A stretch of DNA of 64,000 nucleotides from Cutaneotrichosporon cavernicola (Eukaryota; Basidiomycota; Tremellomycetes; Trichosporonales; Trichosporonaceae), in assembly GCF_030864355.1 (NCBI RefSeq), contig NC_083394.1, positions 1 to 64,000 on the forward strand, written 5' to 3'. The first letter of the stretch is position 1. Each line of letters starts with the position of its first letter. Below are positions 15,940-28,964 of this stretch, one piece after another. The position numbers were made by a program, and so were the translations under genes. A model generated the notes under the pieces. The model ran no database searches and was not told the origin of the DNA. It worked only from the letters and a program-made list of their open reading frames with translations.

Positions 15940-16875
15940 CTACGCAAGATGCTTCTCGAAAAAGGGGATGGCCTTGGCAAGGGCGGCGCCTGTGGCTTCG
16001 GGCTGGTCGTACAGCTGGTAGTGGGATGTGTTGGGGAGGACGACGAGCTGCCTGTCCTTGGAGCCCGAGGCACGGCCGTACGCCTCAAGGCTGTCGCGGT
16101 AGCCGCCAAATGCGCCGGGAATGTCGCCAACGATCATCATGGCAGGCTGGGTGAGGAGGGTCTCAATGTGGTTGAACGCGTCCCAAGTCGTGGCGGCAGC
16201 GTTGAACGAGAAGAGCTGCTTGGCCGGTCCGTTCTTGTCAGGGCAGCGCGAGCGGTAGTAGTCGGTGGCTTGAACAATGTCGGGGTCGGTCGCGCCCTCT
16301 GCCTTTGCGGCCTCGTTGGACAGCGGGATCAGGTCAATGACGTTGCGCTCGGCACCGCGGGCTTCGGCAGTACGCTGCTTGCCCATGGCCTCCATAGCCT
16401 TGGCGGGCTCGAACTGGGTGAAGGCCTCGCGAGTCAGCCGACCAAAGTTGACAGCGGTAATCGAGGTGACAGCCTTGATACGGTGCTCGGTCATGGTGGC
16501 GTTGATCACATAGCCACCGGCACCGCAGACGCCGAGTGCGCCAATACGTTCTTCGTCGACGTAGGGGAGGGTGACAAGGAAATCGACGGCGAAGCGGAAG
16601 TCGCCCACACGCAGTCCTGGGTCCTCAATGAACCGAGGCTCGCCACCGCTTTGACCCTGGAACGAAGCGTCAAAGGCGAGAACGACAAAGCCAGCCTTGG
16701 CAAGGCCGACGCCATAGACGTTGCCTGCGGTTTGCTCCTTGCAGCTACCAATGGGGTGGGCAGCGAGGAGAGCCGGGTACTTTTTCGACTTGTCAAAGTC
16801 GGGGGGGAAGATGAGGTTCCCCGCCGACTGCCATGCAAGGTTGGGGTAGGTGACGGACTCGATTTTGACAGACAT
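15940..16875 (-). CDS. Alpha/beta hydrolase with Cys nucleophile (YcjY/DLH-like), intronless
   Basis: Start ATG at 16875 (MSVKIESVTYPNL), 311 residues. An ATG upstream would add a Ser/Pro-rich leader lacking conservation logic. Alpha/beta hydrolase features: an HPIGSCKEQ oxyanion-region loop, AFDASFQGQSGG, a nucleophile elbow GVCGAGGY with Cys instead of Ser, an Asp in IVGDIPGAF and the catalytic His in NTSHYQLYD. Cys at the elbow is typical of dienelactone-hydrolase-like and YcjY-like enzymes; substrates cannot be told. There is a TATA-like TATTTAAA on the minus strand near 16955-16965. The gene lacks introns, unlike its neighbours, and sits within the segment separating the sirtuin halves, back to back with another Cys-type hydrolase. 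Bacterial ancestry is possible but not shown. Confidence 0.85.
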   Translation of the reverse strand: MSVKIESVTYPNLAWQSAGNLIFPPDFDKSKKYPALLAAHPIGSCKEQTAGNVYGVGLAKAGFVVLAFDASFQGQSGGEPRFIEDPGLRVGDFRFAVDFLVTLPYVDEERIGALGVCGAGGYVINATMTEHRIKAVTSITAVNFGRLTREAFTQFEPAKAMEAMGKQRTAEARGAERNVIDLIPLSNEAAKAEGATDPDIVQATDYYRSRCPDKNGPAKQLFSFNAAATTWDAFNHIETLLTQPAMMIVGDIPGAFGGYRDSLEAYGRASGSKDRQLVVLPNTSHYQLYDQPEATGAALAKAIPFFEKHLA

Positions 16876-17665
16876 GGTGATGGTTTTGCGGTGCGGCGGG
16901 CTGGGTGTGCTTGTGTGCTTGACGGAGGGTGAGTGGGAAAGACGAATGTGAAGAGGGTTTAAATACCTCGCGAGTGGCGACCGGCTGGACGGCCGATTGG
17001 CTGACGTGGACCCGATGCGGAACTGACACCTACTGGCAGCTGGGCCGGGCATGATGATGGCCGACGGGCACCTGTCACGTCGTGAAACTCATAAAGAGCT
17101 AGCGGTAAGAGCCGTGGAAGTTTCCAGGCAGACCATCAAGTGGCACTGATTGATACATCCAAGGCAGACAGACAGTCGATCAAACGGATGTGTTTCGATG
17201 ACGATCGGCCAGGGCGAGTGGAGGTGGAGTGATGGCCCAAAACAACCCCTGAAATTCGCATGTGGATTAGCAACAGCCCCAAATAATTCAGGGCCCGAGC
17301 TACGTTTCATGTGGAGGTCCGCCGGTCACTCCACCAAATCCTGCCGAATCCTGACGACCGCCGGCCACTCCACCCAAGCCATTGTGAGACGTGAGGCAGG
17401 CTACTCACACCTCCATCGCCATGACAAGCCTCGTGGTGTACAGCAAAGCAAGCAGTTGTCAGCCGTGAGGCCATTCACACCCCATCAAGCCGGTGGGGAG
17501 TCTCCATGGCCATGGCCAGGCTCGTGGTGTACACCCCCAACCAAGTTCCCCCTCGTTGCGTCACCTCTATAAATACCCCCCCCCAGCACAGCGCTCCCAT
17601 CTCCACAACAACTACTCTCAATTTCACCACTCTTTCTTCCCTCTCTTCACTAAACCACAATCAAC
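16876..17665. promoter_or_regulatory. Divergent promoter region between two hydrolase genes
   Basis: About 790 bp lies between the two start codons. It contains a repeated CCGCCGGYCACTCCACC (17319-17335 and 17358-17374), two imperfect copies of a CTCGTGGTGTACA-containing block (about 17424 and 17520), and a TATA box TATAAATA at 17578-17585, about 80 bp before the right-hand gene. The duplicated motifs are candidates for regulator binding. Confidence 0.5.
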
Positions 17666-18656
17666 ATGGTTCGTCATGGATCCATTGTCGCTCACTAACA
17701 ACAGTCCGACTCTATCACCACTTGGGCCAAGGAGCAGGCCAAGTTCTTCACCTTTGGTGTCCCTCCTGTGCCCATTATGCACAGTCCCGACGAGGCCGGC
17801 CTTGATTACGAAGAGATCGTCTTCCCGGCTCATCTTGATGGTGTCCCAATTGAGGGCTGGTTCATCCCCGCCAAGGGTTCAAAGAAGATTATCATCTGCA
17901 ACCACCCCATGACCTTCAACAGGGCTGGGTGCCGCCCCCTCGCTGGATTTGGCGAAGGCGTCAACTTGGTGAATTCCAAGCAACCTTTTTCACTGGCTGA
18001 GCTAATGTCAGATCCCTGACTATAAGCACCTCCACGACGCGGGCTACAACATTGTGGCTTATGACATCCGCAACCACGGCCGCAGTGGAAGCAACTTTGG
18101 CGCTGCGGGCGGCCAGGGTCCGTACGTCACCTTCGGCGTCTACGAGTCGCGCGACGTTGTTGGATCGATCCAGTATGTGCGCAAGCGCTTCCCGGACTAC
18201 GAGGTTGCCCTCTACTCGCGTTGCATGGGGGCGAACAGCACGATCAAGGCGTGGCAGAAGTACCCGGACGAGTTCAAGGACATTAAGACCCTTCTCGCTC
18301 TTCAGCCCGTCAGCATCCGCAGTTTCATCGAGACTGGTGCCAAGAAGGCCAACCTCGACGTCGCCAAGGCCGCCGAGGCCTTTGACAAGGAACTGTTCGA
18401 CGAGGTCGGGTTCCGCCTCGATGACTACTCGCCGCAGCTGGCCGCTCCCGCTGTGAATGTGCCAACCTTTGTTCTGACCGTTCGCGATGATGCGCTCATC
18501 AACGCCCCAAAGGACCTTGTGGAGATCTACGACAACCTTGGTACCAAGGAGAAAAAGATCTTTTGGATCGAGGGCACGACGGTGCGCTTCGACGGCTACT
18601 CGTACTTTGGCAGCCACCCGGAGCAGATGGTCGACTGGTTCAAGAAGTATCTGTAG
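17666..18656 (+). CDS. Alpha/beta hydrolase with Cys at nucleophile position
   Basis: Exons 17666-17668, 17705-17968 and 18012-18656 give 303 residues. The first exon holds only the ATG; the frame is otherwise closed by TAA at 17696. The protein has an HP loop (CNHPMTFNRAG), AYDIRNHGRSG, an elbow-like LYSRCMGAN with Cys instead of Ser, LTVRDDALINAP supplying an acid and FGSHPEQM supplying the His. This is an alpha/beta hydrolase of the DLH/YcjY-like group, remotely similar in plan to the divergent neighbour. A TATA box lies 80 bp upstream. The initial single-codon exon is typical of basidiomycete genes but is the weakest part of the model. Role unknown; a thioesterase-like or acyl-transfer activity is possible. 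Confidence 0.78.
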
Positions 18657-18999
18657 ACAAGCCATGCAAGTCTGTTGACAGGATCAGTAGGTGCCGCTGT
18701 TACCTTCTCGCCGCTCCTATTCTTGAAGCTAATAATGGAGGCTTGCTTCTCAGGAATGAGGCCGTCCTCGTCTTGGAGCTTGTTCCTGGAGATCTTGGAA
18801 ATGCCAATGAGACGGCTCCGTGGCGCAAGCTTGCCGAGGGACCCTGTCCCTCGCTTTAACCCTAAGGTTGGAGAAGGGGTTGGTTGAAAGGAGGAGAGTA
18901 CAAGAACATTGTCGGCACTGGGGCCTTGGCCAGGCAGGTTGAGCAATGTGACAGTGAGGAACTGATGATGGGTGCAGCTTCTTCCAACGCACTGTTGCT

Positions 19000-19066
19000 T
19001 CCGCCGCCGTTGTTGCTGCTGCCGCTGCTGCTGTTGCTGTTGCTGTTGTTGCCGCTGCTGCTGAGG
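19000..19066. repeat. CTG/TTG trinucleotide repeat
   Basis: Interrupted (CTG/TTG/CCG)n on the plus strand, equal to CAG/CAA on the minus strand, where it would encode a Gln-rich run. Confidence 0.8.
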
Positions 19067-20211
19067 ATATCCTGAAGGCGGAGGCATCATCGGAAAAGAA
19101 TGAGCGACGCAGACTTATTCGAGCCTGTTAGTGACCGTACAGGTGAACCGGCAGGTAACGGGGCGTGATGAAAGCTCGAACTGGCAAAAGAGCCGATGAT
19201 GGACGCGGACGATCGACGACACGGCGCGGTCACAATGGCCCGCAGGTAAGGGTTGCATGGCCGTAGCTGTTGTTGGATGACCCGTAGGCCGCGGCTCCTG
19301 GGCAATTAAATAAAAACCCGTAGTCTGGTATTCGCGTTCTGTATACTTTTCATACCTCATTTCAGAAATGAGACAGCTGTTGTAATGAGGTTGAAGAGAA
19401 TATATAGAACACAATAACTATGAGTAAAGCCGTTTAATCTTAATTTCGATCTACCCTGAATATGCACGATCCTTCGAAACTATCCAACGTCTTCGAGGCT
19501 ACTGAATGCACCAATTCCACCAATAGCTACGTTGTGATTCTGCTGCATGTCAGCCAGTTTGCCCGACATCGGTACGTAGGAGAGGTCACAAGGGCATGAA
19601 GAAAGCGGGAGCGAAGCGGCAGTCGATTGACCCTTGACAGGTCGATCAGATGGGACCACCTTACATCATAGACGGTTTTGAAGTCGGACCAACACTCACG
19701 GTGGTTGCGGGTCGTTGTCTTTGAATGAGCGTGGGTTACGTCCGTGAGGACAGACTAGGGACGCTGAACTTCTTAACAAAGGAGTCAGCCGGTACTGCAG
19801 AGGGAAGACGTTGATGACAGGTTGGAGAGAAGAGAAGCGGGGGCGAGATGGAGGACCGAGGAGTGGGTGCAAGGCGCGAAGGTGGAGCTTGGTTACTAGA
19901 AGGAACATGGCCCTCGCTGTTGGTGTGTTTGACGCGTCAGTAGACACACGGAGAGACGAGGGATACACAGACGCACGACAGGCTGCCTGGGTGGGCTGGG
20001 GTTGTGTAGTGGCGTACCAGATACCACCGTACATCGTGAACTACTGTACTCATCGATACAGTACTGTACTAGTTCACCAACATCGTTCGTGAGTAACAAT
20101 GCCTCTACATAAGGAACGACAACTCGCCTGCTAGTACCGACCCATGACACTTAGTACCACGGCCCGTTCCTCAGCTACGACCCATCCTTCCTCAGTAACG
20201 AGGACTCGTCA

Positions 20212-20271
20212 CTGTCACGTGATATACTGTCACGTGATATACTGTCACGTGATATACTGTCACGTGATAGA
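20212..20271. repeat. 15-bp tandem repeat with CACGTG core
   Basis: ACTGTCACGTGATAT occurs four times head to tail; the last copy ends in G. Each unit contains CACGTG, the core recognised by bHLH factors. Confidence 0.88.
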
Positions 20272-20731
20272 TATAGTAACCACTGTTGACAGATGTAGTT
20301 CCAACGGATGCATCACCTTGTTACCAGTTACTACGACTACATTGGACCTATATCCACCTCCCCCCCGTCTCGAGCAACCGACTATCGGTGAGTACTATCT
20401 ATCCACGACAACTACCAAAGTCACAACGAGCAGGCGGAAGCATGCTCCGTGACGACGAGCACGGGGAGCATAGGCGGAAAGGATACGACTGTTGTCAGCT
20501 GATGTTGCCAGCTGACAATCACCCGTACTTTGGTACGCATGACAGTCGAGTCTGGACGAGACTGAGCCTGCCCTCCCCGGAAGCCTGTAAAGAGGGAACG
20601 CCACAAGCCTGTAGGCCCAACCGTCCTGTAGCTTACGCACGCCGACCAAGACTCTCAGATACAATTGACAACGTATGTACATAGTTGAGAACAGGTACAA
20701 CATGTTTAGCGGGGACGCCCGAGGACTCCTG

Positions 20732-21031
20732 CGTCTGACATAGAAAGCCCTTCTGCCTCTCGGCAAGTCTTGCCAGGGCACGATACCCGTCGTTAGGGCT
20801 GACGATAAAAGCCATATGCCGCCTGCAGCCATAGAAGAGCCAGACAAGGCCTGGGCCACGCGCAAAAGCCTGAGGTGTGGCCAGGGATGTCGCGTCGTAG
20901 TTGGGCCAGAGGCCTCCTGCTCCACGGAACGTGGGCAAGCCGGAAGAGGCCGACAACCCTGGTCCACATACTGCTAGGATGCGCTTGGAGCGTCGAAGCA
21001 CGCAATGGAACGCGGCAATGTCGTTGGACAT
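20732..21031 (-). pseudogene. Sirtuin (SIRT5-like) remnant, N-terminal half
   Basis: Reading starts at ATG 21031 (MSNDIAAFH). Conserved Sir2 Rossmann features follow: ILAVCGPGLSASSGLPTFRG (GPG replaces the usual GAG), GGLWPNYDATSLATPQAFA, VWLFYG and a LARLAERQKGFLCQTQ segment. Homology stops exactly at TQ, in the middle of the TQN-x-D NAD-binding loop; the following residues (ESSGVPAKH) are unrelated. The remainder of the enzyme resumes at EIHG about 5.4 kb downstream on the same strand (15353), with roughly 16-20 residues missing. This is the left part of one gene broken by an insertion or rearrangement. Confidence 0.85.
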
Positions 21032-21282
21032 GATGATCTTGAGTAATGAAACTCCAAGAAGCGATTCAACTGGCAAGAGGAATGACATTTGGTGGGTGGA
21101 GGCGGAGTCACTTTGCTCCTCTCAGCCAGCCATAGACTGCATCCAGCTTTGTGAGCAACCGGTAGTGGCACGTTTGCACAGCGACAAGAAGATACCCTGC
21201 GGCAAAGGTATTCCGAATCGCATTACATTACTTTGCTCTACCAGCTTCAAGAAACATTTGACAAAACCCAACCCCTCGGCCG

Positions 21283-23762
<2,480 letters not shown>

Positions 23763-25117
23763 ATGGCGCCCACTCTCTCTGCTGAAGGCAAGGCCAAGCT
23801 CGACCAGATTCTCAAGTCCAACGTCGAGGCCGGCGATATTCCCGGCTCGACCTTTGCTGTCGCGACCCCGGATGCCAATGCCCCGCTCATCTACTGGGGC
23901 ACGGCCGGTGACCGTCACTTTGGCGACCCAAGCAAGGGCCAGATCAACGAGGACACTGGTGGGCACCCAAGCTACTCCCCGCTAACGCCACAGTGCTCCA
24001 GCTCATGTCGATGACCAAGCTCGTTGTGACGGTCGCGGCTCTTCAGCTCGTCGAACAGGGCAAGCTCTCGCTTGACGACCCTACCCTCATCGAGAAGACC
24101 ATCCCGGAGCTGTGCGACATGGAGATCCTCACCGAAGTCACGGATGGCAAGCCCGTCACCAAGAAGCGCACCAGGCCGGTCACGCTCCGTCACCTCCTCA
24201 CCCACACCAACGGCAGTGGCTACGACCTCATGGTGCCTCTTCTCGGCGAATGGGCCAAGGCAACTGGCCACAAGGGTGTCTTCGCCAACAACCTTTCGAT
24301 CAGCTCGTTCCAATCGCCCCTTATCTTTGAGCCAGGACAGGGCTGGAACTACTCGCTGGGTCTCGACTGGACGGGTATCCTTATCGAACGCGTAACCGGC
24401 CAGTCGTTGGATGCGTACTTCAAGGAGCACATCTTCAACCCCATCAACGCCAAGACCCTCACGTTTACCCCTACGCCCAAGCACTATGAGAACCTCCAGA
24501 CTCCTACTACACGCGATGATAAGGATAAGCTATTTGCTTTCCCCGGAGCCCGCGAGACAACGCTCGAGTCGATCGAGGGCCAGGCTTCCGGTGGCGCCGG
24601 CCTCTATGGTACTGCCAGAGACTACCTCATCTTCTTGCAGGCCGTCATGCGCTGCAAGGAACCCGGAGGCATCATCTCGCCCGAGTCGTACAAGCTCATC
24701 TACACCGAACAGCGCCCCGAGGCTCCTGAGGGAACCTATGAAGGCCAGTATGGTTTCGCCGCCCTCATCCCCCACATCCACCCGGACCTAGTCAAGAACA
24801 AGCAGCTTGGTCACTCCCTCGGAGGCTTTATCAGCAAGGCTGACTCGCCACACGGCCGCAAGGCCGGTACTGACTGGTGGGAAGGTGTGTAAAACCAACT
24901 GCAAGCTTGCCGGACACTGACAGACCAAAGGCATCTACAAGACTTTCTACTGGATGGACCCAACCACTGGTGTCTGCGTGAGTCCTCATGCTCGCTCTTG
25001 GGCAGAACTGACATGTAGGGCGTCTTCACAACCCAGCTATTCAGGTTCGGCATTCCAGACCACTTCGAGAAGGTGTTCAACGACCTGGAGCGCACGCTGT
25101 ACGACAATCTCTCGTAG
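23763..25117 (+). CDS. Beta-lactamase-fold serine hydrolase / transesterase
   Basis: Four exons (23763-23958, 23994-24884, 24931-24977, 25019-25117) give 410 residues in one frame. The S-x-x-K catalytic motif is SMTK near residue 72, directly after the first splice junction. A Tyr motif is in WNYSLGLDW, and HSLGG replaces the KTG triad, as in class C beta-lactamase-related esterases and the fungal LovD-type transesterases. HTNGSGYDLMVPLLGEW and ASGGAGLYGTARDYLIFLQA are further family landmarks. No signal peptide is visible, so it is probably cytosolic. The neighbour is a divergent BVMO, and an esterase that opens the lactone or ester formed by such an enzyme would make sense as a partner. It could equally be an acyltransferase of a secondary pathway. 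Confidence 0.88.
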
Positions 25118-25440
25118 TCTCCTTTGGGTATTCAGAAGATACATGAACCGTTCCGTATTACGTGACAAATTTATATCATGCGCCTACGAATGGTCGCGGT
25201 CTCTCCAGTAACGGTATTCCTTGAGAAATGAGGACGCGCTCGCTTCTCATATGGGCAGATGGAGAAGATGAGGAATCCAGGATCGAAGATGCGGCAAAAG
25301 CACATTAGTACGGTCAGCGTGAAAAGTCCGACAGGTGAGCTGAGCCTCAGCAGTCGAGTTCTTCACGAAAGCACCACCATCATCATTCACCCAGCAGCAT
25401 GGCAGCGTACATACAACCCACCTGCTCTAATAATACAAGG
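25118..25440. other. Convergent intergenic region
   Basis: About 320 bp lies between two convergent stop codons. Nothing was recognised. Confidence 0.5.
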
Positions 25441-27393
25441 TCAAGATGCTCTACGCACCTCCTCTCCCGAAGTATAACACAACCCCTCCAGCCGCTCGTG
25501 GTGACGAGCTCCTGCGGCGCGGCGCGCCCAGTCGCTAAAGTGGCTAAAGACCCCAGCGTAAGCAGCTTCCTGCAGCCTGGCGAGCATCTCAGTCTTGCGG
25601 GGCGCCCTCGGACACATACTACATTGCCGCGCCAGGACTCCAGCCCGGCGAGACGCATTGGATGGGGGACGGGGCTGAAGGAAACGATCGAAACCGTATG
25701 GCTCAAAGAGGCTTGCGTAACACTTTTCGCACACGTCCCAGTCCGACTCGCGGCCCATAAGCCCAGGCGCAAGGCCCCAGAATTGCTGGCGCCCACCGTT
25801 CATCTGTGCCATGGCACAGTCCATGACACGACTGGCCGCTGTCTGGAACTTGCCCCATGCGTTGGTCTCATCGGCGACCACAAACGGGAAGACAAAGTAG
25901 AGACTCGAAAAGTCACACATGTACAGGTCGTTGGGGTTGCCGACGACGTATGGAACAAAGTGCGTGGCGAAACGACTTGGTGTGACCTTGTCGAGGTAAC
26001 ATGCCTCGCAGACGACGAGACCAGTGATCGCTGGTGTGATGGTATACCACTTGCGCGTGCCCGCTTTGACGTCGCTGCTCGTGCAAGGCCTCACAACTCG
26101 GCGGCGGTCTACGAGTCTCCTCCACTCGTCCCAGTGGTCAGGCGCGAGCTTGATGTACCCGTCACGTACGCTTTCCAAGGCGAAGCCGCACATCGCTGTC
26201 CCTTCCGGAGGATCCGTCACTCGCTCAAACCGTGCTGCCCAAGCGTTTGCCTTGACGTGGTCTTCGAAGCACGCCTCGCAGCACAACATGCCAACGGGCC
26301 CATTGATGGCTCTATACCAGGTTATGCCCGCAGTCCTCGTGCAGTCAATCGGCCCGGGGCAGTCCTTGGTCCGAGTTCGAATCCGGAAGTAGGCAGTGAG
26401 CCCAACAGTCTCGCCAGCGAGTAGTAGAGCTTGCGCACGCTTCGTGTGGAACATGCATCTCGAGGCTGCTAGCTCCTCGACGGCGAAGGGGAGGGTGCTT
26501 CCTGTCGCGTAGGAGTTGTAGCATGGCGGGCAACATGTCAGTTGCATGCCAGATGCGTAAAACACGTGCCACGTCGTGGAATAGTTGATGATGGTGTCTC
26601 CTGGACACATCCACAGTGTGCCAGGTCGACCACCTTCCCGCATGGAGGGCTGGAAGCGGACAGGCGCGTCGCGGATGCTGCGGACATGCCGCGAGGGCGA
26701 TTCTCTACGCGAGGACATGATACCAGGCGAGCCAACCCGTGTGGGAACCGGACTTGAGGGCCTCAGCGATGGGGCAGGTCCAGAGGGCGTTGATGTCCAT
26801 GGTGAAGACGATGGGGTGGAAGCGGATGGGGAGTGGGTGGAGGAGGAGGAGGATGCTCGGCGTGATAGCGGTTGATAACTAGGCGTGATCGAGGAAGGGG
26901 CTACCGGCCCAAAGATGCCTGTTGATAACAGAGGATTGGGTGACGGTGGGACGGTGTGCGGGAGGCATCCAGAGGTAGTGTGTTCGTGGGCACCGAAAGC
27001 CACATGCCCAAACTGGCCAGCCACGCTGAACTGGGTTCCCACAGTCGCCTGCGGTTGTGCTGCGGATGCTGGGGAGAGGCGATGTTGGAACAGGCTTGCG
27101 TGCGAAACAGGCGCATAGCCGAAGTGTGAGGGGGAAGGGGAGCTAGCGCGGGTATCACACTGAAGAGCTGGAGGAGCAAGCGGCTGACTGTACAGGTCTA
27201 GCCGCGTGTGAGGCTCTTGACTATACGAGTACGGGAGGTCACCCGTATGCGATGCAACGAGGTCGTGTGATACATGCTGGGGCAGGTAGGGCGACTGGCG
27301 GAAAGGGTTGGTGGACTGGAGTTGATGGAAGGGGTTGTTGGAAGGGGCGGGGGCTTGCCCATATTGGGGCTGCTGGTAGTAGCCGTTGAACAT
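25441..27393 (-). CDS. Fungal protein with four Cys-rich modules
   Basis: Start ATG 27393 (MFNGYYQQPQYG), 650 residues, single exon. Residues 1-240 are Pro/Ser/Gln-rich and disordered. The rest is made of four repeats, each with an early Cys, a central aromatic W-Y/H segment and a final C-x2-C-[YF]: CCPPCYNSY, CCEACFEDHV, VCEACYLDKV and VCEKCYASLF. This resembles a poorly characterised fungal family with repeated putative zinc-binding modules, sometimes labelled nuclear-matrix-like. I cannot give a biochemical role. The last 60 residues contain another CSMCPRAPRK pair. The upstream region carries a GA microsatellite. It lies between the beta-lactamase-fold gene and an SDR gene. Confidence 0.75.
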   Translation of the reverse strand: MFNGYYQQPQYGQAPAPSNNPFHQLQSTNPFRQSPYLPQHVSHDLVASHTGDLPYSYSQEPHTRLDLYSQPLAPPALQCDTRASSPSPSHFGYAPVSHASLFQHRLSPASAAQPQATVGTQFSVAGQFGHVAFGAHEHTTSGCLPHTVPPSPNPLLSTGIFGPVAPSSITPSYQPLSRRASSSSSTHSPSASTPSSSPWTSTPSGPAPSLRPSSPVPTRVGSPGIMSSRRESPSRHVRSIRDAPVRFQPSMREGGRPGTLWMCPGDTIINYSTTWHVFYASGMQLTCCPPCYNSYATGSTLPFAVEELAASRCMFHTKRAQALLLAGETVGLTAYFRIRTRTKDCPGPIDCTRTAGITWYRAINGPVGMLCCEACFEDHVKANAWAARFERVTDPPEGTAMCGFALESVRDGYIKLAPDHWDEWRRLVDRRRVVRPCTSSDVKAGTRKWYTITPAITGLVVCEACYLDKVTPSRFATHFVPYVVGNPNDLYMCDFSSLYFVFPFVVADETNAWGKFQTAASRVMDCAMAQMNGGRQQFWGLAPGLMGRESDWDVCEKCYASLFEPYGFDRFLQPRPPSNASRRAGVLARQCSMCPRAPRKTEMLARLQEAAYAGVFSHFSDWARRAAGARHHERLEGLCYTSGEEVRRAS

Positions 27394-27801
27394 CGTCACG
27401 GCGGCGACCGTTGATGTCGATGTCGCAAGCCGAGTCGAGATGGGAGAGGAGAGGATGATGAGATGCTTGCCATTGCGCTGATGAAGAACAGGGTGGAAAG
27501 TTGTGCACTGGCCTCTGAAGCGCCACAACACGGGTTGATCTGGGGCCCATTTGATGGTGATTGGTTAAGCTGTAGCCACCAAAGAGAGACGAGTCATTCT
27601 ATAAAAACCAAGAGAGAGAGAGAGAGAGAGATGGAGATGGAGAGAGATGGAGAAAGTTGAAAGGAACATGCTTAATCTCCGACCACCAATTGTATAAAAG
27701 GATGATCGCTCCAAGATAAGCAAACCCTTCCAAATCATTCTGATAATACTCAACCTCAACCTTGGCACTGGGGTCACCAAAAGGTCCTTCATGTTATGGC
27801 A
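27394..27801. promoter_or_regulatory. Promoter region with GA/CT microsatellite
   Basis: A (GA)n run at about 27611-27632 followed by GGAGAT repeats is a CT-rich tract in the orientation of the Cys-rich module gene. No further gene was recognised. Confidence 0.5.
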
Positions 27802-28964
27802 TCAAGTCCGCCGCGGTGTACCGCCGTTGCAACTGCTGTATCTAGAACTCTGTCCATCAGCCCTAAAACCAAAGCCCCTCTCACCTTGACCAGCGAGCCA
27901 GGCGCCGTCAATGATTACATTCGTGCCCGTGATGTATTGGTTCTGACGTTAGCACAGACCGAGCTCTGTAACTCACCACCGCCAGTCCGATGATACACTG
28001 GGCGTAGTCAACAGCGCTTCCCACCCGCTGGAAAGGGATCCCATACTCGTCACGCCAGTGCTGGGCTTGTCCTTGCTTGTCATCAAAGTCAGCCACGCTC
28101 ATTCCGGAAGGGAAGTAGCCCGGAGAGACAGCGTTCTATGGTTAGCCTTCGGTGGGCATGAGAGACTTGACTTACCACCCGGATTCCGAGCCCACGCCGC
28201 GCAAACTCGGTGCTCTGCATGAGTGCGAGATGGATGGTGCCAGCCTTGGAGGCATTGTAAGGCATTTGACCCCGCTGGCTAGTACGCGTGATGCCAGAGA
28301 GCGACGCAATCTGGATCACGTTGCCAGGCTCGGGGAAGCCGTGCTCCTTTGCGGCGGCAAGAAGAGGGAGGAACGCCGCGGTGGTAAAGTACGGCGACGC
28401 GCAGTGTGTAGAGCACAGTTCCGTCCTGACGTCAGCGTGATAGGAAGAGCTGCCTCACCAATCGTCCCATGAGACGTCCTCAAACATGGCCCGACCAACC
28501 TCCTCTGCCGTCTGGGGTCTGGGGTTGCCGATCTTGGCACGACCTCGAAAGATGCCGTGGTTGTTGATCAAGATGTTGACAAACTTCTCCGACTTTGACA
28601 CAGCCTCCACCAGAGCTGTGGTTAGCAATGGTTTCATGTAGATTGCCTACATCTGATGCCGTCCTTGGTCCCCAAGTCGGCCTGGATGGGGATGATACAT
28701 CCATTGCCCTTGCGCGGCTGGAACTCTGCGGCAGCCTTGAGGGGCTCTAGACGCCGACCGGTGATGTACACTCTCACGCCATTCTCGGCGAGGGCAGTTG
28801 CAGTGACGAGACCCAACCCTGTACCTCCGCCCGTCACTCCTTGTTAGCAAGCTCCAGCGTTCGCACAAACCTATGGCGACACGTCCGCTGACCTCGAATA
28901 GCTTGCTGACGTCGAGGGCGTCCGATCCAGCAACGGATTGGCTGAGGGAGAGGGAGGAGTCCAT
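27802..28964 (-). CDS. Short-chain dehydrogenase/reductase (SDR), six exons
   Basis: Exons 28964-28871, 28836-28651, 28615-28459, 28425-28176, 28135-27977 and 27942-27802 join in frame to 328 residues; the five introns are 33-40 nt. Classical SDR motifs: cofactor TGGGTGLG (the first Val-Thr is built across intron 1), NILINNHG, the active-site Ser in IASLSG, YNASK and a SPGYFPSG loop. The Rossmann start RVYITGRR has an Arg typical of NADP preference. The last exon could end earlier if a further GTGAGA donor is used, so the C-terminal 25 residues are uncertain. It is transcribed in the same direction as the Zn2Cys6 regulator upstream and may be its target. Confidence 0.87.

Larger units (their letters stand above)
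18657..20731. other. Gene-poor stretch with CTG repeat and CACGTG repeats
   Basis: About 2 kb without a convincing gene. It includes a CTG/TTG trinucleotide tract at about 19000-19065 (poly-Gln if read on the minus strand), which generates a 164-codon minus-strand ORF that I do not trust, and a 15-bp tandem repeat near 20212-20271. The right edge is the break in the sirtuin gene. Confidence 0.5.

Noticed and set aside
16000..16930. 327-codon plus-strand ORF antisense to the Cys-type hydrolase
   Set aside because: It is a shadow of the real minus-strand gene caused by GC-rich codon bias.
18596..19090. 164-codon Gln-rich minus-strand ORF
   Set aside because: The poly-Gln start is a CTG/CAG repeat, and the rest overlaps the 3-prime end of a hydrolase gene without recognisable structure.
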